Origin: Doryteuthis pealeii
Lineage: Eukaryota > Mollusca > Cephalopoda > Myopsida > Loliginidae
Assembly: GCA_023376005.1 (NCBI GenBank)
Contig: CM042147.1
Span: 121,109,673 to 121,173,672 of the forward strand
DNA length: 64,000 nucleotides
Direction of reading: 5' to 3'
Made by a program: the position numbers and the translations under genes. Below the pieces are notes generated by a model. The model was not told the DNA's origin and did no database searches. It saw nothing but the letters and a program-made list of their open reading frames with translations. This document shows, in pieces, positions 43,380 through 53,789 of this stretch (positions are counted from its first letter, which is position 1; each line of letters opens with the position of its first letter).

Positions 43380-46061
43380 TACCAGAAACAAATTCTTTAA
43401 CTATCATGAAAATAATTTATTTTTCTTTTTTTTTTTTTTTTTAATTTGCTCAATATATTTTTCTGGTTCTCATTTAAAGTTTTGATTAAATTGTTTATTT
43501 GATTACACACAGAGAGAAAAAAAATGCCATTCTAAATGAATAATGTCCCATAATAGTTACATTTGCATATTAATTCCATACATGCAACTTATTATAAGTA
43601 ACAGAAAAATAATGTTCATTTAAACGAGAAATATCTAAACTCAAGTTTTCAATAAACAGTTAAAACTTTTTCATAGTTTCTCGTTAAGTCTTAAAAACAG
43701 AAATTGCTCTTACAAAGAGAAAGTTATTTCAATTGATAACGGCTTGATTTGTGTAGTAAAAAAAAAAAAAAAAACAAGATTTGAATTTGGAAACACACAC
43801 ACGTACACAAACTTAAGTGAAAGCTGTCACACACCCACACAAAAAAAAAACTGTTGACCATTTTTAAATTCTCAATGAAATAAACCCTAAAAGTTTGCGG
43901 GGTTGGCGAAGAAAGAAAAGGTAAAGAAAAACATGCAACTGAAGTTTAAGTATTAAACTTTTATCATTTTTTTTACGAGGGATCTTTAAAAAAAACCTGA
44001 ATAATTTTGTTCTCAATTCATTTGTGACGACCACATTAAAACGTTCTGTACACAAAAGAAACCCAACTAGAGAAATTTTACAAGTTGTTTTCCCTTGTCA
44101 TTAAAATAAAGTTCTTAAATATTTGTTTTCTTCCAACTTTCGAAAAGGTGGTTTGCCGTCGAGAATTAACATACATTGGACTGGGGAAAAAATGACCCCT
44201 AGTAGCAAGACAGGCTTTGCTCAAACCAATACAAACTTACATACCACCACCCAACTGTCAATTTTTATGATTTTCCTACATATCTCTATCCTCCTCTTCA
44301 GAGAGAAGACGGGGAAAATATTTCAAAGATGAAAAAAAAAAAAAATAGATTATATAAGGATATTGAAAACCAATATAAAATTATTGGGACGATCGGTAAA
44401 TTATATATATACGATTTTAACCTAATAACGAAAATAGGAGCTTTTCGGTTTATTAATCACTCAGTATCCACGATTCAGATTTAAAATTTGTGTATCTACG
44501 ACAGATTGACCACCGATAAAGACATTTTTGTTTAAATTTCTAAGAGAAAAATAAAAATAAATAGAGATTCTTCTGATTGGCATGCTAAGAAGATTTTTTT
44601 GGATAAGATCTTTGATTTTTCTATCTAGCCAATATCATCTGTCTCTACCCACCGAGCAAAAGGGGAACAACGTGAATAAACCACCACGTGCGAATCCACG
44701 AGTTTCATTCTTAGAAAAAAAGGACAGGGATGATAAAAAAATTTAAAAAAAGAGGGGGGATAAGAAGTGCAACAGAAAAATAAAAAAACAGTAAAAGTTG
44801 AATAAATACCAACTAAACTTTTAATTGATAATTTTCTTCTTTTAATCAAATGTCAAGCTTTTTTTTCGTTTAAAGAAAAAACACAAAAAAAATAACTTAA
44901 AATTTTATTGAAATAAATGAAACTGGCAAGTTCTATTTTTAAATACTGACTTAATTTATCTATTCATAACAAATGTTTAATAAAAACTTAATTGAATACT
45001 ATATAGTATTAAGTATATTATAAAAACAATTTATTGAATAAATGTTTTATTAATATTTTTAAAGTTTAATTGTATGGATGAAATCTAAAAAAAAAAAAAA
45101 AAGTCTTTAGATTTCATCAATTAAATTTTCAAAACATTAAGTTCAAATTTATTTATTTATTATTCATTTACGTTGGAATGCAATCAATTGGTTTTAAAAT
45201 GGTATTTAAATTTTTTTTACTAAACATTTAGAAAGAAAAAGCTTTTTCTTTCTTTTTTTTTTTTCGTTAGTCTAGAAAATGAAATTAAGAAAATAAAAGC
45301 AAAATACAAAAAAAAATGTCAACTCAAAACGGCCGATTTTGGTTTTTCCTCAAATTTATGCCAAAACAAAACTAGTTCAAAGTTGATTTGAATCTTGAAT
45401 AAACATTGAAAAATGTTTACACGATTATTTATAGATCTTAGATTTATTTATATATCATATTTTTAAGCTAGAGCTGAAGTCTTTATCCATAAACACTAAA
45501 TAAATACCCAGCTGATATTTTTTAAATTGGCAACTCACCGAATTATATTAACTTATTAGCCAACCAAATAAAAAGAATGTTTTTTCTCATTCAGATAACA
45601 TTTGCTTTACATAAGATTTAATATATTTAATTAAATGAATACAAACTTTAAAAAGCGTAGAGAATTATTGGCTTTCGAAAAAATACTAAAAAATATATAT
45701 ACTTTTTTCTACCCCCCCCCCAAATGATAATGCACCGACAAGCCTGACAATTTTGTTTGTTCAAAAAGAAAAATGACAGAATATAAGGGTGGAATTAAAC
45801 TAAAATCAATTGTCATGACTAACAGGTACTTAAACCGGAATTTATTTCAATTTTTCTTTCATAAAACAATGATCGAATTTGGCCTACGGAAAATCAAAAG
45901 TATGAAAATTCTCCAAGCCGCCATGTGCACTATTTTTCTCCCCTCATGTCTGATGTATGTATGAATTAAACGACTTACAACTGTCTTTTCATGCACCGAT
46001 ATCTATATGGGTCATATAGTAGTAGCAACAACGTATTTTTTTTATTTATTTCAACCAAAAA
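43380..46061. other. AT-rich stretch with few recognisable repeats
   Basis: No SINE, Helitron or MITE copies were recognised here, in contrast to the rest of the window. It consists of A/T-rich single-copy-looking sequence with short homopolymers (for example 43427-43442 and 43759-43774). A short hairpin lies near 45082-45122, where GGATGAAATCT is repeated in inverted form around an A-run. It is likely intron or gene-flanking DNA next to the E2F exon. Confidence 0.45.
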
Positions 46062-46126
46062 ATGGCGGACAAGACTGTTCTTTCGTCGTCTCCAGAAAAG
46101 CTTGGAGGCATGAACAGGCATGGAAG
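46062..46126 (+). CDS. Candidate first coding exon of an unidentified gene
   Basis: The context AAAAATGGCGGAC is a strong translation start (A at -3, G at +4). It opens 21 codons, MADKTVLSSSPEKLGGMNRH plus G, then AG and a splice donor GGAAG|GTAAAT at 46126/46127. Composition is coding-like and this stretch contains no repeat I recognise. I do not recognise the protein, and no second exon was identified. It lies on the strand opposite the E2F exon, inside what would be E2F intron 1 if that gene extends leftwards. It may equally be chance. Confidence 0.3.
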
Positions 46127-47471
46127 GTAAATAAGAAGAAGTGGTTTACTATCGAACAGAGACAGAGAGGGAATTATATATTTAACTTTGAGTAACTCAA
46201 GATTTAAAAACTGATCCAGCAAGAAGGCTGTAAAGCAACAAAATTCATGAAAAAAATAAATAAATATAAAGATACAGGTTCAAGCCCGGTAGAAGTTAGT
46301 TAAGCCAGAAGCTAAGCACTTATTTTACATTAATACTACGCACTAGGGGGGGGGATAGAAAAGAAAAACAATTTATCATAGAAAAAAAAAAAATGTTATT
46401 TTCTATACAAGACATCAGAAAATTAAAAATGAAATTTAACTTAAATAAAAATTTCTTAATTAAAATCTAACCCCAATCCCACAAATGAAAAAAAAAAAAA
46501 AATGAAAGTTGTTTTTTTTTTTTTTTTTTACTTGTTATATAGACTCAACATAATTTTGAAATAAAAATATAAAGTTAGCCAGTAAAAAGTAATTTTTCTT
46601 TCAGTATTAAAATTATATGTTTCCAATAAAATTATAATAGGAAATATTAATCTATAAATATTAAAAAATAATTTTTACAGACTAAGAAAAACTTTTTTCT
46701 GACTTTTTGCGTGAAGAAAAATAAAGTTAAGGAAGAAAAATACCTCAATGCTAACGGAGAAACAACCACTGAGAAAGATAAATATTGAAAGAAAAAAATA
46801 TATATATATATAGAAAAAGATATTTACCAAAGTTTAAAATAGAATTCAGAACAAACGACAATTACATTTTATCATTTATTTTATTTTTTTTATTTTTATT
46901 TTTTTATTTTTTTAAAATCAAGTTTAAAGTCAAGCTCACTCAAGGGAAAACACTATCTTTTTCGATAGACGAAAGGTGAGTGAGTGAGTGAAGAAAGTGA
47001 TAGATACTTAGATTATGAATGGGGGGGGGGGTTGAGAGACAAGAGGGAGATGGTTATGCGTACAATCTGACACTAAGAGGAAAAGAGATGGCTCTCAAAT
47101 AAACGAAAGATGCCGGTCTGAAAAACTATAATAGAAAAGCAAGTTAAGAGATCAAGGTATAGAACTGGAAAGAGAAAGATACGCTAAAGTGCCTAGATGT
47201 ACATATAAAAATTAAAAGATTTCACGTACACGAAGCTGTCTCGATACAGGAGAAGCAAGTTAAAAGGTTTATATAGAGAGGGATTAACGAGCAGTATGTA
47301 ACAAGATATAGAGAGGGTGTATAAGGTAAAAAGAGAGAGCAGTGAAGAGAGGATGTGTGAGACCGTCATCATCCGTGTCAACTACCCAACCGGGCTTGTT
47401 CCTAAGAAAGAAGTCTAGTGTCGATTTGCAAGCAGAATCGGTTAGGAAAAAAGGTATTTCAGTATGCTCAC
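46127..47471. other. AT-rich gene-proximal sequence, purine-rich in part
   Basis: This lies between the two candidate exons and looks like intron. It contains G/A-rich stretches (47030-47380), homopolymers and a B-box-like GGTTCAAGCCC at about 46279 with no convincing A box. No coding exon was recognised. Confidence 0.4.
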
Positions 47472-47624
47472 CACTTTGAGATCGAGTACTCCATCCTTGG
47501 CCTCTTGTAGCAAGGACACAAACTTTGTGGTCAAAAGACCGAGGCTTTTTTCGTGCCTGCTAGGCGTGTGGTCGGCGGCGGCCATCATACAGCCAGCAGC
47601 AGCAACGGTTCGCTCGCACTGCAT
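47472..47624 (-). CDS. E2F4/5: First coding exon of an E2F4/E2F5-family transcription factor
   Basis: Minus-strand exon of 51 codons. After about 20 poorly conserved residues ([11 protein letters not shown]...) it reads [20 protein letters not shown] and then [12 protein letters not shown]. This is the opening of the winged-helix DNA-binding domain of E2F4/E2F5 proteins, which bind DNA with a DP partner and control cell-cycle genes with pocket proteins; that role is family knowledge. An in-frame TAG lies 14 codons upstream, and the ATG at 47624 is the first in-frame Met after it. The exon can end at GTG|GTGAGC (donor GT at 47471-47470), phase 0. In vertebrate E2F4/5 the next residues are AADTLAVRQK, so a join DLK-V-AADTLA fits. 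The rest of the domain, dimerisation and pocket-binding parts are not here; I looked on the minus strand below 47.4 kb and saw no next exon. Local GC and CpG content is clearly higher than around it. It could be one of several E2F paralogues, but the 4/5 type is well supported. Confidence 0.88.
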
Positions 47625-47760
47625 GCTGGGTAAAAACTTGCTACTGCTCTCTTGCTGCTGCTGATGCTAGATCTTCCCTCATCTCCTCCCCCTCCTACTT
47701 CCGCTGCCATTACCACCTCACTGTCATCACCTCCCTCACTATTTCTTATTTCAGATAGGA
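47625..47760 (-). promoter_or_regulatory. Probable promoter/5' UTR region of the E2F4/5-like gene
   Basis: The sequence upstream of the E2F start (reading leftwards into it) is unusually GC-rich and pyrimidine-patterned for this window. It holds CAG/CTG runs and an ETS-type core: ACTTCCG on the plus strand near 47697, i.e. CGGAAGT on the minus strand. I saw no TATA box and no textbook E2F site (TTTSGCGC). A CpG-type, TATA-less promoter is inferred; the transcription start cannot be placed from sequence alone. Confidence 0.4.
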
Positions 47761-48563
47761 CCTTTTGGGGGGGGGGTCTCCAATCTTCAAAATAATCGAG
47801 AAAGGAATATATATAAAATATATATAAAATATATACAAAGTTTTATTTATATAATTATTTACTTTTTTAGAGTTCATTCAAAATATTTAAACTATCTCTC
47901 TTCCTTTTTAACTTAGAGATCAGTTTTCAAGTAAACCTTTTTTTTTTTAACTTGCATATTCCAACAGGTGAAGAACTTCCATAAATGAATGAAAATGATA
48001 TTTTAAAAGTAAAGAAAAAAATAATTCTACATCCGTTTCCTAAATATCTAATGATAAGGATCACTTAAAATGATAGCTTTAGAAATTTAATAATATGAAT
48101 ATATATTAAACAAACATATATTCTTCATATATACTCAAAATGAAGCTATCTTGTGTGAATATGTGTGTAGAGAAAGAGAAAGAGAAAAATTCCTGGTACT
48201 TTTCCTATCTTCTATTTTTATGCCTAACCTTGAGTTGTAGAGGGGTTAAAGGTCCTCCCTTTTTTCAACATTCTCATAGGGGCCAAATTTCTATTAAAGA
48301 CTATTATAGAATTGAAACTATTTGTAAATAATACATGCAAAATATTTTTAAAAATAAAAGAAAAGGAGATTTCTTTTCTTTATTCAAAAAAATATTTTTT
48401 GTTTTGATTTCTTTGTTTAATTGCATATCAACTCTCGTGGGTTATTTAATGTCAAAGCCATCTTTGTAGAACATTTGTGGCACTATTTAAGTTAAATAGT
48501 ACCATAGTAACCGATAGTTGGAAGTGAGGGTGTTCATACCTTTCCCAGGGATATTAGTCCGAT

Positions 48564-48646
48564 TTGCCATTAAACTGAGAAGCCAAACCAAACAGTATAT
48601 AATATATACTGTTTGGTTTGGCTTCTCTGTTTAATGACATATCCAA
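48564..48646. repeat. Hairpin, ~38-bp arms
   Basis: GAGAAGCCAAACCAAACAGT + ATAT, AAT loop, then the complement; three mismatches in the outer arm. The outer arm matches the TTTAATGGCATATC repeat end. Confidence 0.75.
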
Positions 48647-48679
48647 TTCATATGAACGTTAGGTACCAACAATTTTCCC

Positions 48680-49014
48680 TGTGAAATTTAGCCCTTAAAT
48701 TTAACACAATGAAACTTAAATAAAGGTTAATATCATCTTAAATTTTTTTGTCCATTCAAAAAAGAAACATTCTTGATGATTTTAAATATCAGCTTTCGGA
48801 AATAATGAAAATTATGAACGAAAAACAATGTTTACATTTTTGCACCGTTAAATCAATGGAAATTTAACGTAGCCAAAACAAGTTATGACTAGAGGTTTTT
48901 TTTTTTAATTCTATGAAAAATCAATTAATGGTCCGATTTTCACAAAAATATCCCAAATTACTTACCCTTTGATGAAAATATGTCTGAAATAGTTTTTTCC
49001 TAAAATATATTAGG

Positions 49015-49071
<57 letters not shown>

Positions 49072-49262
49072 AGGTGTATACCGTCATTATTATATTTTAT
49101 GAAATATGAACAAAAATAATCCGACAAAACCGATTTTTACTTTTTTTCTATAAAGATGAAAGTTTGAATAATTATAACAGACGATTTATATAAGTTTCTA
49201 TGCGAGAGTTTTTTATAATAAAAGAACCATGAATACAGAATTCTGCTTTTAAAAAATCAATA
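48680..49262 (-). repeat. J-family repeat carrying a (TA)25 array
   Basis: Reverse complement of 32519-33075. A pure TA array (49019-49068) sits inside, where the 32.7-kb copy has only a G-rich run nearby. Confidence 0.72.
49019..49068. repeat. (TA)25 array
   Basis: Uninterrupted TA inside the J-family repeat. Confidence 0.97.
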
Positions 49263-49463
49263 AAGAAACTGACCCTGTTATAATAAAAACGGACTGTTTT
49301 ACTTATTTTTCAAGATAATGGTGAGTAATTTTCCCCCAATCTTTGAATTAACTGTTTTTCTTTGTAACAACTCTTTATGTTTGTTATTTCTTTTTTTCGA
49401 GATTTAAAATTTAAAAATAAAAAAATAATTACGTTCCTTCCTTCAAATGGCCTAAACTGATCA

Positions 49464-49535
49464 CGTGACGTAATTCGAACTCGCTTACTACGATGTCGCA
49501 GTAGCCACTACTCCACGGGGACTCCCGTTTTTTGT
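49464..49535 (-). mobile_element. tRNA-like sequence, degenerate
   Basis: Minus strand: GTCCCCGTGGAGTAGTGGCT ... GAGTTCGAATTACG. A- and B-box-like, but stems do not fold as a functional tRNA. Confidence 0.4.
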
Positions 49536-49983
49536 TGTTTTTTTTAAATTGAAACCCCACAATTACTCCAATGATATACTCTGCTTATTTATCTTTTTAT
49601 AAAAAGAAAAAAAGAAAAAAAAGACTGGTAATAGTATCTTCATAAATTACTAAATATGAAACGTGAATATAAGAAAAAATAATGCAATCAAATTTCCTAT
49701 ATGAACATTAGTTCTATTGGTGTTAAATGACAAATGGATCATGGTACACCCAAATGATCACAGAATTTAACTCTGTAGTTAAACTACCCATCCCTTGAAC
49801 TAGTTAGGTTCGTTGGTTATTTTAGTTAATGGCATATCAACCCTTGTGGGCTATTTAATGTAAAATCTTGAGGGGTTTTTTTTTTTTTTTTTTAATATAT
49901 ATGATTTTTAAGCGATTAATTTGTAGGTAGATATTTTTGTTTGGTTTGGTTTGGTTTTATAAACTGGTTGAAATAAATTTAAT

Positions 49984-50182
49984 TTCCTGGTTCACCAATT
50001 CAGCGTATGAGTAGCACAGGGACCTGTGTGCGTAAAGTGAGGAGCTGATGGTAGGTGTGGTGCTCCACCACAGACGCTAGAATAATCTCCTTGGTCAAGC
50101 ACTAGCGAAGAGAGGATAAACTGCCTCGCTGTATGGCCCATACCGACATTAGGCCGCCCCGACGATGATAACGACTTTTTAC
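49984..50182 (+). mobile_element. SINE-A, 5'-truncated
   Basis: Begins at the B-box side (TTTCCTGGTTCACCAATTCA) and continues to the normal 3' end. The tail is extended by a small GATGATAAC duplication. Confidence 0.85.
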
Positions 50183-50339
50183 TTTTTTTTTTGTGTATTA
50201 ATAAATTGGTAGAAATAGTAAACTAGTGGTTGGCCCTCAGTTAACACCTTGGCTGGTTGGTTTAATGGCATATCAACTCTTATGGGTTATTTAATTTATG
50301 TATATATAGATATATAGATATGATATTAGCAATAATTTT

Positions 50340-50752
50340 CACGGAGAGGCCCCCTCCGATCAATCGGCTGGTCACGTCAAGCCCTAGCACTTATATGATT
50401 TTCCCAACCCTATTGCCCTTATGGCAAGCCCCAACCCCTTTTTATCATATGGCCGCTAGAAGGCAGTGGCTGCGGGTCTACATGCCCTGGGAATGACGTT
50501 AAACTCTATCTGATGGTGAGGTTTCAGATTAGGAGGTTTGGGGAATGTGGAGCACCCCTTCATCACCATTGTTCCCTGGTCCACTCTGACCCGGAGTGGT
50601 AGTACCTGTTAGGATCCCATATATGGGTTAAATAGAAAAATGTATTTATAAAAAAAATTGTATTATCCATTAAGAATTGATTTATTTCAAAACTTTATCG
50701 GCATTAAATGACCCACTGAGGTTGATATGCCGTAAAACAAAACAAACCAAAC
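50340..50752 (+). repeat. H-family repeat, 5'-truncated
   Basis: Begins at GATCAATCGGCTGGTCACGT; 3' end complete (GATATGCCGTAAAACAAAAC). Confidence 0.8.
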
Positions 50753-50782
50753 CAATAATTTTCATTAACTTTATGTGTATTA

Positions 50783-51115
50783 ATAAATACTGGTGATTGG
50801 CCCTCAGCCACTGCTCTCTAGATAAAAAAGGGTCGAGTGTTTGCCATAAGAGCAATTTGAAGTATACGGTCGGAACAGTCATATAGGTACTGATTGATCA
50901 GTTGGGATCTCTCCAACCGCACTTCTAGCCCAAGTAAGGGTAGAAGTGGACCACTTAGTACCCGGGTCACTAACTGTTCAGCCACCATGATCCTGTCCTC
51001 AAGCATTACAGGTCACAACCCACAGCCAACAGGTGGTCCCATTGGGGAGAGGGGTCTTACCCCTCTGTAGTTGGTATATTCTACTACCCCACCCGACAGG
51101 GCGGTTGCCATTGAC
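50783..51115 (-). repeat. H-family repeat, 5' part, inverted
   Basis: Reverse complement of the H 5' half (CACAGCCAACAGGTGGTCCC; GTACCTATATGACTG). Extends H upstream with GGTCTTACCCCTCTGTAGTT. Confidence 0.75.
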
Positions 51116-51128
51116 GTCCATATTTGTT

Positions 51129-51407
51129 GGAGGCGTGTGGTGTAATGGTTAGAGTTGTGGGTAATGGACTCGTCAACCCCGAGTTCAAAAGCTGAATGAG
51201 GCTGTTTGCATTTCAATTAGCGTTAATACCCTTGGGAAAGGTATGCATCCAACTAACTTCCCTCCAGCTTTGGGTAAATAGTAAGCCAGATTGGGCTCTT
51301 TAACTTTGGCTGGGTAGCCAGTCTAGGAGAAGGAAAACTCTGAATTCAAACCTGTTAAACTCCCTTTAAGAAATTGACCTTATGTCGCATCCTGCTTGTG
51401 CAGAGGG

Positions 51408-51412
<5 letters not shown>
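51129..51412 (+). mobile_element. SINE-B, full length
   Basis: Head GGCGTGTGGTGTAATGGTTA, body and tail to GTGCAGAGGGGT, followed directly by a (TA)n array. Confidence 0.88.
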
Positions 51413-51458
<46 letters not shown>

Positions 51459-51525
51459 TGTAGTATAATAAAAAATTTGAAAAAGCACAGGTTTAAATGA
51501 GTTAAGTGGTGAGTTTATTGGCCAC

Positions 51526-51564
<39 letters not shown>
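51410..51564. repeat. Two (TA)n arrays and (CA)n
   Basis: 51412-51452 and 51536-51564 with an 80-bp spacer. Confidence 0.9.
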
Positions 51565-51837
51565 GGTGGAGATGTGAGGAACAAAAGAACAAAACTCAGA
51601 CAAAAGTGTGTAGGATATATTTCGCTAGAGCATTGAGCTCGGCATCATCAGTCATTTTAATGAATTATCAGGTTATCCCCTTTTATTACTCCCTTTTGCT
51701 GCTGCTTTGATGTGCTAGGGCTTGATGTGACCAGCAGATTGAGGGCTTCAGTCATTAGTTAATGTTAAATTACAAACTTTGATTCAGGATTTCATCATCA
51801 TGACCATCAAGTCGTGCAGGCAGCACAGATTCCTTTG
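51565..51837. other. Unassigned, contains CTGATGA-type hairpin
   Basis: The minus strand around 51620-51660 reads CTGATGATGCC GAGC TCAAT GCTC TAGC GAAA. Otherwise unassigned. Confidence 0.35.
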
Positions 51838-52530
51838 ACCTTCTCACCATCTATCCCTATCAGCAATCACTCTTGGCAGATCCCCTATATGGCATCCACT
51901 GTCTGCATAGAGCTGGTGAATATATATATCTACCAACTCCTCCGCACGAGCAGGATGTGACACATGGTCAATTTCTTAAGCAGAGTTTAACAGGTTTGAA
52001 TGTCAGAGTTTTCCTTCTCCTAGACTGGTTACCTGGCCAAGATGAAAGAGCCCAGTTCGCCCTACTATTTACCAATAGCTGGAGGGAGAGTAGTTGGATT
52101 CATACCTTTCCCAAGGGTATTAGCACTATGTGAGATGCAAACAGCCTCATCCTGGATTTTAACTCGGCTCGACAAGTTAATTTCCTACATCTGGTGAAAG
52201 TCTTAGCTAGTTGACTAACACTGGTATGCCCATGAGTAGGAGTTCATAGGAGAATGTGGCTCTAACACAGCTGACGAGAATGTAATGTGTTGTTTGCTGT
52301 TGATCAACACTGGTATGCCCATGAGTAGGAGTTCATAGGAGAATGTGGCTCTAACACTGCTGGCAATGTAAGTCTTTGTTGGTTGACCAACACTGGTATG
52401 CCCATGAGTAGGAGTCCATAGGAGAATGTCACTTATGAGTTCATCCTAACTAATCCAACAGTGCCCTTCATGTCTTGTTCATCTTGCTTGGATGGCTGGT
52501 GACATACAAGGTAAGTGGCCATACAGCTTT
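51838..52530 (-). pseudogene. Non-LTR retrotransposon relic with SINE insertion and internal triplication
   Basis: Split by a SINE-B at 51921-52190. The right part contains three copies of a segment (AACACTGGTATGCCCATGAG + flank) at about 52216, 52306 and 52389. They correspond to the ISDVLLWTPTHGHTSV coding region expanded in tandem. Confidence 0.7.
51921..52190 (-). mobile_element. SINE-B nested in a non-LTR relic, 8-bp TSD
   Basis: Full reverse copy bounded by CTGGTGAA at 51913-51920 and 52191-52198. Both flanks are non-LTR retrotransposon sequence. Confidence 0.87.
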
Positions 52531-52960
52531 CTATATTGTTACCTGTACAACGTTTCGGCCGATATGCCCTCCGGTCTTGAGTGGTGGCAGTAACATAGAA
52601 AAATAATTAACACAACTCCTACCCCAACTATGGTTAGCGGAATGAGAACAGGATACCCCCGAGGACTGAATAAAGGGTTAGGTTCAAAGTTCGTGATGGC
52701 TCCCGATTACGACAAGAAGGTTCCCGACTACGACAAGAAAGTTCCCGAGCCCGAAAAGAAGGTTCCCAAGTTCGAAAAGAAGGTTCCCAAGTCTGAAAAT
52801 AAGGTTCCCGACTACGACAAGAAATACCTGAAGAAGGCCTAATGGCACATCGGCCGAAATGTTGTGCAGATAACAATAAAGATGAGGATGATACTCTGAA
52901 TAATCCAAATAACCCAAATTATCAAGCCTCATCTCAAAAATTTAGAGAAATATTATCCAG
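52528..52960. mobile_element. D-family repeat with 21-bp internal minisatellite
   Basis: Left half ACCTGTACAACGTTTCGGCC, right half ACATCGGCCGAAATGTTGTG. In between, six in-frame 21-bp units (52699-52824) read (V/A)PDYDKK-like heptads. The open reading frame is a property of the repeat. It ends CAAGCCTCATCTCAAAAATT. Confidence 0.8.
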
Positions 52961-53789
52961 ATTATGGACCAAGTATCCAATAGGCACCCCAAATCATGAA
53001 CTTAATGAAAGGTTCACATTTTAACTCGTCACCAGTAACTTCCGCTTCCAAATTTTTGTAAACAAATGATTTTAATCAGAAGTTTATGGAGATGTTGAAC
53101 TTACAATAAATTAAATAAATAGATGGTTGGTACATGTAATTAAATTAAAATTCAATTGCAAAATCTTTTTTTTAAATAAACACTTTTTAATCAGAAGTGA
53201 ATATTTTTCAACACTTGCAATAAATTACAAAAAAATGAAAGATGTTTTTATACTAAAATAGTTTTTACTTAATCAGAAGAGAAATGCAATTATGTTTATT
53301 TGAATAAAAATACAGTTTTTATTTACAAAATATTTTTAATGTTTATTTAAATAAAAGGATGCTGTTCAGAAATAGTATCACAAAATGTGTAAAATTTGTT
53401 TTAGTCAGATACAATATAAGTTCAAAAAATCATCTGTTCATTTATTTTCAAATATTTGAAAGTCAAAAAAAAAAGTTAAAATATGAACCTTTCATTAAGT
53501 TGATGATTTGGGTGCCTACTGGATACTTGGTCCCAAATTATTGTTTCCCTGAGTCCCTTATTCTTTTTTTTTATTTTGTTTAAAAGTATTTCTTAAGTTT
53601 TGTCGATGAGTATTTTTGTAATAAGATGAAATCACTTTTAGATTGATTTATTTTCTTCTGTATTCTGATCAATAAGAAATAATAATTGTTTTGCACTGTC
53701 TCTACAGTTGCATCCTGTCTCTTGGCTTTTGTCCTGTTTCTTTGTAAAAGTATAAGAACAAATATGGAGGCGGGGGGGGGGCGAGAATA

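Noticed and set aside
44625..44849. Minus-strand open frame with KLVDSHVVVYSRC
   Set aside because: Hydrophobic and low-complexity upstream, no acceptor/donor pair or family match I could defend.
46007..46195. 62-codon open frame starting at 46007
   Set aside because: Different frame from the better-supported start at 46062; no domain and runs through the likely splice donor.
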